Assembly (NCBI GenBank): GCA_020431405.1
Contig: JAGQIK010000192.1
Span: forward strand, 1-64,000
Length of the DNA stretch: 64,000 nt
Direction: 5' to 3'
DNA from: Myxococcales bacterium
GTDB lineage: Bacteria > Myxococcota_A > Polyangia > GCA-2747355
The number at the start of each line of letters is the position of its first letter. The first letter of the stretch is position 1. Below, piece after piece: positions 16,659 through 25,678 of the stretch. A program made the position numbers and the translations under genes. The notes under the pieces were generated by a model. It was given only the letters and a program-made list of their open reading frames with translations, was not told the DNA's origin and made no database searches.

Positions 16659-19652
16659 ATGCTCCGATCGCTCGCCACGCTCGCCGTGCTCGCCGCCGCC
16701 TGCTTCGTCCCGCGCGCGGCGTTGGCCCAGGTGTTTTCGCCGGGCAAGCTCTCGCGTGCGCACGCGGCATTCGAGTCGCGCTGTCCGAGCTGCCACGATC
16801 GCGCCAACAAGGCCAAAGTCAGCGCGTCGCTGTGCTACAGCTGCCATCAGCCGCTTCGCCGCCGCGTCTCGGCGCGCCGCGGCTATCACGGCCGCCGCAA
16901 CGTCGCCAAGTGCGCGTCGTGTCACCGCGAGCACCGCGGCCGTGGCTTCGCCTTGGTCAAGTGGCCGAGCGGCTCGGCGGCGCGCTTCAACCACGCACAG
17001 GCCGGCTACGCGCTGCGCGGCAAGCACGCGACGACGGCCTGTCGTAAGTGCCACAGCACGGCTCAACAGCGCGAGGCTGACGTGCGCAAGATGGGCGCTG
17101 CGCGGCGCAAGCGCACCTACTTCGGCCTCAAGCGCGGCTGCGTCAACTGCCACACCGACCACCACAACGGCGCGCTCGGCACGCGCTGTCAAACCTGCCA
17201 CGTGCAGACCAGCTTCAAGACCGTCTCGCGCTTTCCTGGCCACAACAAGACGCACTTCCCGCTGCGCGGAAAGCACGCCAAGATCGCCTGCAAGAGCTGC
17301 CACAAGAGCCCGTCGGGCCGCTGGCGCTTTCAAAACGTTCCCCACGCCACCTGCAACAGCTGCCACACCACCGCGCACCCCCAGACCATGGGCCAGAAGC
17401 GCGGCACCGTCGGCAGGCGCTGCAGCAGCTGTCACAAGGAGACGAGCTTTCGCGCGATCATCTACGCGCGCTCGACGCACTCCAAGAAGATGCCGCTCGT
17501 CGGCGGCCACCGCCGCGCGCGCTGCCGCGGCTGCCACGGCGCCAAAGCGCGCCGCGTCGTCAAGACCACCGTGTGCGCCAACTGCCACCGCGATCCGCAC
17601 AACCGGCGCTTCGGCTCGGTCTGCAACAAGTGCCACAACGTCTTCAGCTGGCGCGGCGGTGTCCGCGGCAAGGCGCGCAGGACGGTCAAGGCCAAGCTCA
17701 ACGACATTCAGAAGGCCGCGCTGCTCGGCATCACCAAGGCGCAGGTCGCCGCCATCGCCTTCCACACCAAGACGCGCTACCCACTTACCGGCCAGCACAT
17801 CGTCACCAAGTGCGAAAAGTGCCACAAGCGGCGCGGGCGGCGGCGCAAGAAGATCCGGCGCTTCTCGCGCTGCAGCCACTGCCACAAGGACGAACACCGC
17901 GGGCAGTTCCGGCGCCACGCCTCGCTGCGCAAGGCCAAGGCGACGCGCTGCGAGAGCTGCCACGACACGCGCGGCTTCGGGCTGACCAGCTTCACGGCCG
18001 AGCGCCACGAAAAGTCACGGCTCGCGCTGCGCGGCGCGCACGCCGCCGTGCCCTGCAACCGCTGCCACTCGACTCAGCGACCGCGCGTGCGCCGCTTCAC
18101 CTTCAGCCGCAAGCTCGATTGCAGCACCTGCCACAAGGACGTGCACAAGGGCCGCTATCGGCTCACCGCGCGCAGCGCGCGCCCGCTGGCCTGCACCACG
18201 TGTCACCAGGTCGACGGCTTCAAGCCGCCGCGCTTCGATCACGACAAGACCAAGTTCCCGCTGCTGGCCAAGCACAAGCGCACCGCCTGCGCATCGTGTC
18301 ACAAGCCGCGCGGCGCGCGCGGCATCGTCGCCTTCCGCGGCCTCTCGGCGCGCTGCGGCAGCTGTCACCGCAGCGCACACGCCGGCCAGTTCAGGCTGCG
18401 CGGCAGGGTGCGCGACTGCGGCGACTGCCACGAAAACGGCGGGCCGGTCTTCAAGATCGCCAAGTTTGATCACGCCAAGAAGACGCGCTACGTGCTCGAC
18501 GGGGCGCACGCCAAGACGCAGTGCAAGCAGTGTCACGAGCCGGTCAAGCTCGCCGACGCGCGGATGGTGGCGCGCTATCGACCGACGCTGATCTCGTGCA
18601 AGAGCTGCCACCAGTCGGGCCATCGCCACCTGGCCAAGCGCGTCAACAAGCGCCTCGCCGCCAACGTGCGCGGCGTGCTGCTCGCGGCGGCGCGCGGCAA
18701 GCTGCCCGGCGCGCCGCGCGGCATGGCCAAGTGCGAGCGCTGTCATGTCAGCGCCACCGCGTGGCGTGCGATCAAAGCGCCCAAGCGCTTCGACCACGCG
18801 CGCGTCGGGTGGGCGCTCGAGGGGCGCCACGCCCAGGCGCAGTGCAAGGACTGCCACCGCCCGGGCCGCAAGGCCTCGCGCGCCTGCGTGACGTGCCACA
18901 GCGATCGGCACGGCGGCAAGCTCGGCGATCGCTGCGCCGAGTGTCATCGTCCCAAGAGCTGGAAGCGCTCGACGATCCTGGCGCGGCACCGCCGCACGCG
19001 CCTGCCGCTGACGGGCTTTCACGCGCTCGCCGACTGCGCCTCGTGTCACCCGCGCTCGCGCGCGAGCAGCTACGTCGGCGCGCCCGCGGCCTGCTACGCC
19101 TGCCACGCCAGCGCCTACAACGATCCCAAGATCCATCCCGACCACAAGAAGGCCGGCTTCGACACGCGCTGCGAGCTGTGTCACCGCGCTACCGGCTGGT
19201 CGCCGGCGCGCTTCACCAGCACCACCACCGCGCTGACGGTGCACCGCAGCTTCGCGCTGACCGGCAAACATCGCGCGGCACGCTGCGTCAGCTGCCACGC
19301 GCGCGGCCGCCCGTCGAAGCGTTGCGAGAGCTGTCACGCCAAGGACGCCAAGCGCGCGCGCGTCAGCCACGCTGGCTGGGGCCAACGCGACTGCGGGCGC
19401 TGTCACAGCAACACGGCGTTTCGGCCGGCGCGGCTCGCGGCGCACCAGAAGCGCTTCCCGCTGACCGGCAAGCACCGCGGCCTCGCCTGCGGCGACTGCC
19501 ACCAAGGCCGCGGCGCCGCCGCGTTCAAGCGGCCGACGTGCGCCGGCAGCTGCCACAGCATGGCGACCACCGCGCAACGTCACCGCCGCGTCTCGAGCTA
19601 CCTCTGGTCGAGCAGCGCCTGCCTACGCTGTCACCCGCAGGGCCGCCGCTGA
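16659..19652 (+). CDS. Giant multihaem c-type cytochrome (35 CxxCH motifs)
   Basis: 997 residues, ATG 16659, with a Sec signal peptide (cleavage near ALAQ, residue 24). I count 35 CxxCH motifs distributed from residue 42 to the C-terminus, plus one CxxxCH variant (CAGSCH) near residue 963. Motifs recur within a loose module of the type F-x-H...(F/L)PL-x-G-(K/R)HA...C-x-x-CH, indicating internal duplication. Further isolated His residues could be distal ligands. The protein is very Arg/Lys-rich. It should be a periplasmic or exported electron conduit or store. The upstream barrel, di-haem protein and flavoprotein suggest a shared pathway, 24 bp from the barrel gene. Requires cytochrome c maturation genes, which are not in the window. 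Confidence 0.95.
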   Translation: MLRSLATLAVLAAACFVPRAALAQVFSPGKLSRAHAAFESRCPSCHDRANKAKVSASLCYSCHQPLRRRVSARRGYHGRRNVAKCASCHREHRGRGFALVKWPSGSAARFNHAQAGYALRGKHATTACRKCHSTAQQREADVRKMGAARRKRTYFGLKRGCVNCHTDHHNGALGTRCQTCHVQTSFKTVSRFPGHNKTHFPLRGKHAKIACKSCHKSPSGRWRFQNVPHATCNSCHTTAHPQTMGQKRGTVGRRCSSCHKETSFRAIIYARSTHSKKMPLVGGHRRARCRGCHGAKARRVVKTTVCANCHRDPHNRRFGSVCNKCHNVFSWRGGVRGKARRTVKAKLNDIQKAALLGITKAQVAAIAFHTKTRYPLTGQHIVTKCEKCHKRRGRRRKKIRRFSRCSHCHKDEHRGQFRRHASLRKAKATRCESCHDTRGFGLTSFTAERHEKSRLALRGAHAAVPCNRCHSTQRPRVRRFTFSRKLDCSTCHKDVHKGRYRLTARSARPLACTTCHQVDGFKPPRFDHDKTKFPLLAKHKRTACASCHKPRGARGIVAFRGLSARCGSCHRSAHAGQFRLRGRVRDCGDCHENGGPVFKIAKFDHAKKTRYVLDGAHAKTQCKQCHEPVKLADARMVARYRPTLISCKSCHQSGHRHLAKRVNKRLAANVRGVLLAAARGKLPGAPRGMAKCERCHVSATAWRAIKAPKRFDHARVGWALEGRHAQAQCKDCHRPGRKASRACVTCHSDRHGGKLGDRCAECHRPKSWKRSTILARHRRTRLPLTGFHALADCASCHPRSRASSYVGAPAACYACHASAYNDPKIHPDHKKAGFDTRCELCHRATGWSPARFTSTTTALTVHRSFALTGKHRAARCVSCHARGRPSKRCESCHAKDAKRARVSHAGWGQRDCGRCHSNTAFRPARLAAHQKRFPLTGKHRGLACGDCHQGRGAAAFKRPTCAGSCHSMATTAQRHRRVSSYLWSSSACLRCHPQGRR

Positions 19653-19835
19653 GCTTGCTTCGCGGCCGGCGAGCGCCTGCATTCTCGGGCGGCAAGCCAA
19701 CTGGCCACACGGGCTGCTCGTGGCCTCGGCGGACCCCAGCAAGGCCTCGGCGAGCCAATACACCAAGTATTATTGGTGAGTTAGGTGCCGCGCGCGGGCG
19801 GCTGCGCTGGCACCTTCATTGCAGCCCAGGGGTTC

Positions 19836-22800
19836 GTGAGATTTCACGGCCTCGTCGCGTTCGCGCTGCTGCTGCTGCTGCTGCTGCCCTCGGGCAGCCG
19901 GCTGGCGAGCGCCCGGCAGCCATCGGCGCTGGTAGGACGACGACTCGCCGCGGCCAAGCGCGACTTTCGCCGCGTCGTCAGCGGCAAGCTCGACCTCGGC
20001 GCCTGGAAGAAGCGCCACGGTGTGAGCAACGGCGTGATGACGCGGCTTCGGCGAGCGCACCCCGACGACTTCCCGCATCTCGACCGCGCCCGCACCTTCT
20101 CGAAGGCCGAGCTCGATCGCATGCAGGTCGACTGGACGCGCGCGCGCGAGGGCGCGATCACGCTCACCCGCTTCAAGGCGATCTACGGGCTGGGCAACGA
20201 GACCTACAAGCGGCTGATGGCGCAGCACGGCGACCGCTTCGAGCCCTTCGAGCTCAAGCTCGGCGGAAGCCGGCTCGCGACCAAGCGCAGGGCCAAGAAG
20301 AACGACCCCGCCCGCATCGAAAAACTCGCCAAAGCCTGGGCCGACGAGGTGCTCGGCGGAAAGCTCACCGTCCGCGCCTTCTACGCCAAGCACGGCACGA
20401 GCAAGCGGGAGATCACGCGGCTGCGCAAGCAGCCCGAGCACAAAGATCGTTTCCCTAGCGCCACGGCGCTGCACGCGTCGCTTTCCAAGCAGAGCCTCAG
20501 CGCGACGCAGATCAAGCGGCTCAGCGATGTCTGGAAGCAGGGCGTCTTTTCTGGTGACAAGACCATCGCGCAGTTTCGCCGCGAGCACGGTCTGACGCAG
20601 CGCGTGTACCGCGAGCTGCGCGCCGACAAGAAGGCCTTCCCCGATCCTATCAAGACGCCCAACCGGGTCGGCGCCCCGCGGCGCACGTTCGATATCGCCG
20701 AGCTCGACGTGATGACCGCCGACTGGAAGCGGGTCGCCTCGCGCCACCTTTCGCGCAGCGCATTCATGCGCAAGCACCGCATCGACGCCAAGCAGCTCAA
20801 GCGGCTGCGCACCGCCCACCCCGAGCGCTTCTTCTATCTCGGCGCCAGCACGCGCACCAAGCGCTTCGCGGACGCCAAGCTCGAGGCGATGAAGGCCGAC
20901 TGGCTGACCGTGATCGCAGGGCGCATGCGCGAGGCAGACTTTCGGCAGCGCCACGGCTTGTCGACCACGCTGTTTCGGCGCTTTCGCGAAGACAAGCGCA
21001 ACCGCGATGACTTCCCCAAGCTCAAGGGCAGCGGCAGCCGCAGCGTGGTCGTAGCCGACGCGGCCGTCATCGACGACTGGGCGCGCGTGCGCGATGGGAA
21101 GCTGGCGGCGAGCGCCTTTCGCCGCCGTCACCCCGACGTCAAGGCCGTCGAGCTGCTCGCGCTGCAGCGACGCGCGCTGCGCGAACGCAAGTCAACGCTC
21201 GCCGAGCAGCTCGGCTTCAACGACCCGCCGCAGATCGTCGCCGAGGCCAAGCCGAAGGCGAAGGCCAAGCCCAAGCGCGAGCCCAAGCCGCGCGAGGCGA
21301 GCCGCTACGCCCGCAGCGACCTCTACGCGGCCTCGACGCTCGACGCGGCCAAGGTCTTCTTCGGCGAGCACCATCGCGGCGAGAAGAGCTACAAGCAGCT
21401 GCAAGGCGCGCTCGAGAAGCTCGGCATCAGCACGAGTGGTCCGGGCATCGCCTACCTGCGAAAGCTCGATCCGATCGCTTTCGCCCCCAAGCGCGAGTTC
21501 ATCGATCGCAACCACGACGCGATCATCAAAGACCTGATCCGCATCGCCAAGGCGCACCAGCACGTGATCCGCAAATGGTCCGACTTCGAAGAGGTCGTCG
21601 CCAAGGACGCGGTGTTTGTCGCGCGCTACGGCGACCTCGAGGTCGGGCTGATGAGCAAGACCGTGCGCCGCGATCGCGACGGCAATAGACAGCTGCACGA
21701 CCTGATGGCGTCCTTCACCCAGGTGGGCAGCGGGCGAGGCCCCGCGCGCGGCAGCAAGCGGGGCGCGGCTCGCGAAAAGCAGGTCGGCTCATCGCGTTCA
21801 GCGTCGTGGCCACGCCGCGACAGCGCGCGCACGCTCGCTCGCGCGCTGCGCGGGCTCAAGCCGACGCCCGCAAATCTGGCCAAGGTCGTCGTCAAGCTGA
21901 AGGCCAGCGGGGACCCCAACTTCCGTACGCGTCGCCAGTGGATGCTGCTGCGCGCCGAGTACGACGGCGTGCTGCCCGAGCTGGCCAAGTGGAACTTCGA
22001 TCGGCACCGCCCGTACTCGCTGCGCTACGTCGCACGCTGGGCCGTCGCCGCTCACGAGGCCGGTCCTGGCGCCGACTACGACGCCATCGTCAAGATCTTC
22101 AAACGCAGCGCAGAGTACAAGGCGGACGGCCGGCTGCCACCCAAGGCGACCGGCACGGTGATCATGGCCAAGAGCTACCCCGAGCTCGTCAGCTCGTGGT
22201 CGGTGCGCCGAACGATCCAGCGCACGCGGCTGGTCCTCGAGCTTTTGCGCACGGCGCCCGCGGGCACGACGCTCTACGCGCTGCGCGACAAGCTCGCCGC
22301 TGTCGGGTTCAAGAGCTACAACCAGGCGCACCTCGCGCTGACGCGGTTGACGCGCGCCAAGGTCAAGGCGATGGGTCTTCGCGGCGAGCTCTACGCCACG
22401 CTGCGGGCCAACGGCTTCAAGGGGCTCGGGCAGCGCGCAAACCCGCGCTTCGATCCCAACGCGGAGCCGGGGCGCGTCGACATCCAGCTGGCGCGCGAGA
22501 TCCTCGCCGTGCCGACCATGCCGCCGCTGCTGCAGCACGCCGTCAAGCGGCTCGATGGCGACCGCCCGTTCACGTCGCACAACGTGATGTTCGTCTACCA
22601 CCGCTACAGCGACATCGTCTCGCTGGTCGACGCGATGGCGGCGGCGGGGATGAGCCGCAAGGATGCGACCTTTGTCTCGACGCCTTATCCGTTCAAGGAT
22701 TCGATCAGCTACATCTACCGCAAGCGCGGCCTGACCGTGCTCGAGCCGAAGCTGAGCCAGCAGAGCTACGCGCGCACGGTCGAGCAGGGCATTCGCAAGA

Positions 22801-23750
22801 TGCTCGCCAAGCACGCCGAAGAGGAAAGGAAGTGGGGCAAGGGCAAACCGATCCTGATCCTCGACGACGGCGGCATGGCCGCGACGATTATCGGCGAGAA
22901 GTTCAAGGAGCACATCGGCAAGTTCCGCATCGTCGAGGTCACCGCCGACGGACACCGACAGGCGCGGGCCTTCGAGAAGAAGCACGGGCGGCTGGCGTTT
23001 CCGTACTTCTCCATCGCCTACATGCGCTTCAAGCGACGTGTGACGTCGAGCTTCTACGGCAACCGCGTCGTCGACCGGATGCTGAATCTGGTCCCGCAGA
23101 CGCGCGAGCCGCTGAAGAACAAGCGCGCGACGGTGCTCGGCGCCGGTCCAATGGGGTTGTTCGCGGGGCTGCGGCTCGCCGCGAAGGGACACGAGGTGAC
23201 CTTCGTCGACCCGGACAAGCGCGCGCAGACGCTGATCCGTCGACTGGCGCGCAAGCGTCCCGATCTCGGGCTCAAGATCGACACGCTCGAGCGCGCGCTG
23301 CCCGGCCGCGCGATCATCCTCGGCATGAGCGGCTACCCCGTGCTCGAAGCGCGGCACCTCGCGCTCATCGACGACGGCGCCTTCGTCGCTCAAGGCTCGT
23401 CCAAGCGCAAAGAGTTCCATATGGCCGCCATCGAAAAGGCGGCCACGAGCAAGAAGCTGATGCGGCGCACCGACGGGCTGGCGCAGAAGTCGTACACGTA
23501 CGCCTTCGGGCGCGGCGCACGCGCCAAGCGCATCCACTTCCTCGGCGACGGCTGGACGCTCAACCACGACGGATCGCTGCACGGCACGCCGATGAAGGAC
23601 GTGCAGCTCGAGCTGGCGATCCTCTTCGAGAGCGCCGTGCAGGCCGCCAGAACGCCGCTCGGTCAGACCGGCATCTTCCGCACCGTCGACAAGACGACGC
23701 AGAAAGAATACGTCGAGCTCTGGCAGCGACTGGTTGGTCGCAAACGCTAG
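19836..23750 (+). CDS. Secreted protein: seven helical repeats plus SAH-hydrolase-like NAD domain
   Basis: 1304 residues from the GTG at 19836, which follows an AGGGG and gives a signal peptide (Leu-rich core residues 8-17); a GTG at 19785 is the alternative. Residues about 30-450 contain seven modules of roughly 60 residues sharing W/D...F..(K/R)HG(L/V/T)......L(R)...(FP), helix-turn-helix-like in pattern. Residues 470-900 are mostly helical and unassigned. From about 900 to the end it resembles the adenosylhomocysteinase core: a substrate-like Rossmann part (ILILDDGGMAATI near 1003), FYGNRVVDRMLN, the NAD-binding VLGAGPMGLFAGL near 1098, and FVAQGSS. The catalytic role is unproven. This fusion is not one I recognise. 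Confidence 0.8.
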   Translation: MRFHGLVAFALLLLLLLPSGSRLASARQPSALVGRRLAAAKRDFRRVVSGKLDLGAWKKRHGVSNGVMTRLRRAHPDDFPHLDRARTFSKAELDRMQVDWTRAREGAITLTRFKAIYGLGNETYKRLMAQHGDRFEPFELKLGGSRLATKRRAKKNDPARIEKLAKAWADEVLGGKLTVRAFYAKHGTSKREITRLRKQPEHKDRFPSATALHASLSKQSLSATQIKRLSDVWKQGVFSGDKTIAQFRREHGLTQRVYRELRADKKAFPDPIKTPNRVGAPRRTFDIAELDVMTADWKRVASRHLSRSAFMRKHRIDAKQLKRLRTAHPERFFYLGASTRTKRFADAKLEAMKADWLTVIAGRMREADFRQRHGLSTTLFRRFREDKRNRDDFPKLKGSGSRSVVVADAAVIDDWARVRDGKLAASAFRRRHPDVKAVELLALQRRALRERKSTLAEQLGFNDPPQIVAEAKPKAKAKPKREPKPREASRYARSDLYAASTLDAAKVFFGEHHRGEKSYKQLQGALEKLGISTSGPGIAYLRKLDPIAFAPKREFIDRNHDAIIKDLIRIAKAHQHVIRKWSDFEEVVAKDAVFVARYGDLEVGLMSKTVRRDRDGNRQLHDLMASFTQVGSGRGPARGSKRGAAREKQVGSSRSASWPRRDSARTLARALRGLKPTPANLAKVVVKLKASGDPNFRTRRQWMLLRAEYDGVLPELAKWNFDRHRPYSLRYVARWAVAAHEAGPGADYDAIVKIFKRSAEYKADGRLPPKATGTVIMAKSYPELVSSWSVRRTIQRTRLVLELLRTAPAGTTLYALRDKLAAVGFKSYNQAHLALTRLTRAKVKAMGLRGELYATLRANGFKGLGQRANPRFDPNAEPGRVDIQLAREILAVPTMPPLLQHAVKRLDGDRPFTSHNVMFVYHRYSDIVSLVDAMAAAGMSRKDATFVSTPYPFKDSISYIYRKRGLTVLEPKLSQQSYARTVEQGIRKMLAKHAEEERKWGKGKPILILDDGGMAATIIGEKFKEHIGKFRIVEVTADGHRQARAFEKKHGRLAFPYFSIAYMRFKRRVTSSFYGNRVVDRMLNLVPQTREPLKNKRATVLGAGPMGLFAGLRLAAKGHEVTFVDPDKRAQTLIRRLARKRPDLGLKIDTLERALPGRAIILGMSGYPVLEARHLALIDDGAFVAQGSSKRKEFHMAAIEKAATSKKLMRRTDGLAQKSYTYAFGRGARAKRIHFLGDGWTLNHDGSLHGTPMKDVQLELAILFESAVQAARTPLGQTGIFRTVDKTTQKEYVELWQRLVGRKR

Positions 23751-23770
23751 GCGCCGTAGGCTCGTCGCAT

Positions 23771-24822
23771 ATGGCTGATCGGCTCGCGCAGCGCTGGTGT
23801 GCGGTCGTCACACTGACCCTCGCAGCCATCGGCAGCAGCCCAGCCCGCGCTGACGAGCCGCCACCGGGTCCGCTGACGGCGAGCAGCCCACCGTTCGCCA
23901 TCGACATCTACCAAGGGCCGGTGCTCGGCGGCACGCGCATCATCGGGCTCGGCGGCGCATATGGCGGCGTCGCCGAAGGCGCCATCGGCATCGGATACAC
24001 CCCGGCCGCCGTCGCCAACCGCGCGCGACACAGCAAGTCGAAGCTCGACGGCGACCTCGGCTTCGACTTCCTCACGCCAGGCATCTTTCAGGGCGACAGC
24101 TTCGACTTCAACAACACCGGCCGCGGCAGCGGTGACTTCTCGTTCGCCGTCGTCGTCGCGCTGATGCTGCAGTACGGCCGCTTCGGCGTGGGCTACCACC
24201 TGCGCGGCCAAGGCCTCGCGCTCGCCGCGAGCGAGCTGAAGGTGCGCCTCTGGATCCATCAGCTCAGCGCGGGCTGGGCATTTCTCGAGCACCAACTGCT
24301 CGTCGGGATCGGTGTGCGCATGGGCAGCCTGACCATCGCGCGAAGCATCGTGCCGCTAGCCGACGACATCTCCGTGCTGCGCGCCTTCTCCGGCGAGGTT
24401 GGCTTGCTGGTGCGGCCAAACGGCTTTCCCTGGGAGCTGCGCTTTGCCGCCGCCATTCGTTTCGGCCACGACGCCTTGGCGCGAGCGCCACGCTATCTGT
24501 CGGCGTCGAAAGGCCAAGGGGTCGGGCCGACGTCCGCACCGACATCGCGCCCGACACCCCGTCCGCGCGTGTGGGGTGGACGCTACCTGATGGTCTCCGC
24601 CGAGGCCGTCTTCATCGGCGCCGTGCCCTACGCGCTGAGCGCCGACGGCTTCGCTGCGCAGCTCGAAGAGAAGTCAGGCGTCAAACCGACGCTCTCGCTG
24701 CGCCTCGGTGCCGAAGCCGAGGTCTGGCCGCGCCGCGTGCGGCTGCGCTGCAGGTTGGCGTGGCCGTCGACTTCGCCGAGCGCTACTCGAATCTCGCCAC
24801 GTCCGTCGGACTGTGGCATTGA
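23771..24822 (+). pseudogene. Outer-membrane protein gene with a frameshift near 24748
   Basis: ATG 23771, 20 bp after the previous gene. A signal peptide (cleavage near ARAD, about residue 29) precedes a barrel-like protein (GGTRIIGLGGAYGGVAEGA, FGVGYHLRGQGLAL) resembling FadL/PorV-type or general outer-membrane proteins. At about 24748 the frame that carries the barrel turns Arg/Pro/Ser-rich and runs on into the following lipoprotein gene, whereas the -1 shifted frame reads LQVGVAVDFAERYSNLATS and stops at 24820-24822 with a normal barrel-like ending. One base therefore appears missing in the run CGGCTGCGCTGCAG. Either an inactivating mutation or a sequence error. Confidence 0.7.
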
Positions 24823-24901
24823 AGCTCCGACCTATTGTTGTTCCGCTCTGTGCCGCGTACTAACAGTCGGCGCGCTTCAGCGCCGAAGGAGATCCCGACT
24901 C

Positions 24902-25480
24902 ATGATGTCAGCGAAAGCCGTAACGTGCGCTTGTGTCGTCGCCTTCGCTCTGGTCGTCTCGGCGTGCAGCGACAAGCTGCCGCCTGTTGACGCGAGCACC
25001 GGCAGTGACAGCACCAGCAGTGACACCACGACCGCCAAGGAAGGCGGTGGCGCGGATACGCAGATCGACATCGCCACACAGGTGCAGAACCTGCTCGACC
25101 AGCTGGGCGCGCTCGCTGCCCTGGCGGGCGCACAGGGGCTCGCCGACCAGCTCTGCTCGCTGATCGACAACAACCCCAACTACACCTCCAACACGATCTT
25201 CTCGACGGTCGGCAAGAAGCCGTTCGCCGAGGCGATTCGCGCCGCGTACAACAAGAGCTCGTTCTTGAGGGATTTCGTCAAGGCATCGGGCTACTGGGCA
25301 GCAGCCAGCGAGACGGTCGACCCCGACACGGTGATCACGCAGACGGGCAACAGCTGCGAGACCAACGTCGGCTTCATCAACGCGGTCTGCTTTGCCAGCG
25401 GCGTTCAATACACGGCCAACGGCAGCTACAAGGCCTCGGAAGCCCCCAACTCGGGCGGCTGCAGCGAGGCGAGGAAGTAG
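24902..25480 (+). CDS. Small putative lipoprotein, unknown function
   Basis: 192 residues; ATG 24902 (or the adjacent ATG 24905) preceded by AAGGAG at 24886-24891. The lipoprotein signal ends in lipobox VSAC at about residues 19-22, followed by a Ser/Thr/Asp/Gly linker. The mature domain has a helical start (QVQNLLDQLGALAALAG) and four Cys (QLCS, NSCETN, NAVCF, GGCSE) likely forming two disulphides. No known family recognised. It reads in the same frame as the damaged upstream gene, so a naive ORF call fuses the two; its own ribosome-binding site and signal peptide show it is separate. Confidence 0.78.
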   Translation: MMSAKAVTCACVVAFALVVSACSDKLPPVDASTGSDSTSSDTTTAKEGGGADTQIDIATQVQNLLDQLGALAALAGAQGLADQLCSLIDNNPNYTSNTIFSTVGKKPFAEAIRAAYNKSSFLRDFVKASGYWAAASETVDPDTVITQTGNSCETNVGFINAVCFASGVQYTANGSYKASEAPNSGGCSEARK

Positions 25481-25494
25481 CACCCTCCGAAACG

Positions 25495-25518
25495 AGCTCG
25501 GAACGGGCGTTCCGAGCT
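25495..25518 (+). terminator. Terminator-like hairpin after the 24902 lipoprotein
   Basis: A perfect 10-bp stem (25495-25504 with 25509-25518) and 4-base loop begins 15 bp after the lipoprotein stop and is followed by TCAATT. A second stem (about 25532-25539 with 25543-25550) follows. The T tract is poor, so termination efficiency is uncertain. Confidence 0.55.
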
Positions 25519-25678
25519 TCAATTGTCCGCCGCCGGAAGGACGCTTCCGGCCCGGCGTGCGGCGATGGGCAAGCGCTCGCGATCACGCGGCGCTGCGCGG
25601 TGGCACGAACTCTGCTCCACGAACGCGTGTGCGAGCAGCAGAAGCGTATGCCAACCCCATCACAACGGAGGTAGACCT

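Noticed and set aside
19653-19835. Intergenic stretch with a CCAATA/TATTGG inverted repeat as a regulatory element
   Set aside because: The arms are short and imperfect, and no known binding-site pattern or terminator follows; nothing can be supported.
21798-23582. Long antisense ORF (594 codons) opposite the large secreted protein gene
   Set aside because: It is rich in Arg/Val/Ala/Asp with no motif, no ribosome site and no signal; the plus strand carries a coherent protein. GC-rich codon bias produces such shadows. The same applies to 19770-21131, 18015-19583, 16638-18008 and 36942-38732 on the minus strand.
21806-25480. A 1224-codon plus-strand ORF spanning three genes
   Set aside because: Its first half is a frame shadow of the secreted protein; the rest joins the frameshifted barrel gene to an independent lipoprotein that has its own start, ribosome site and signal peptide.
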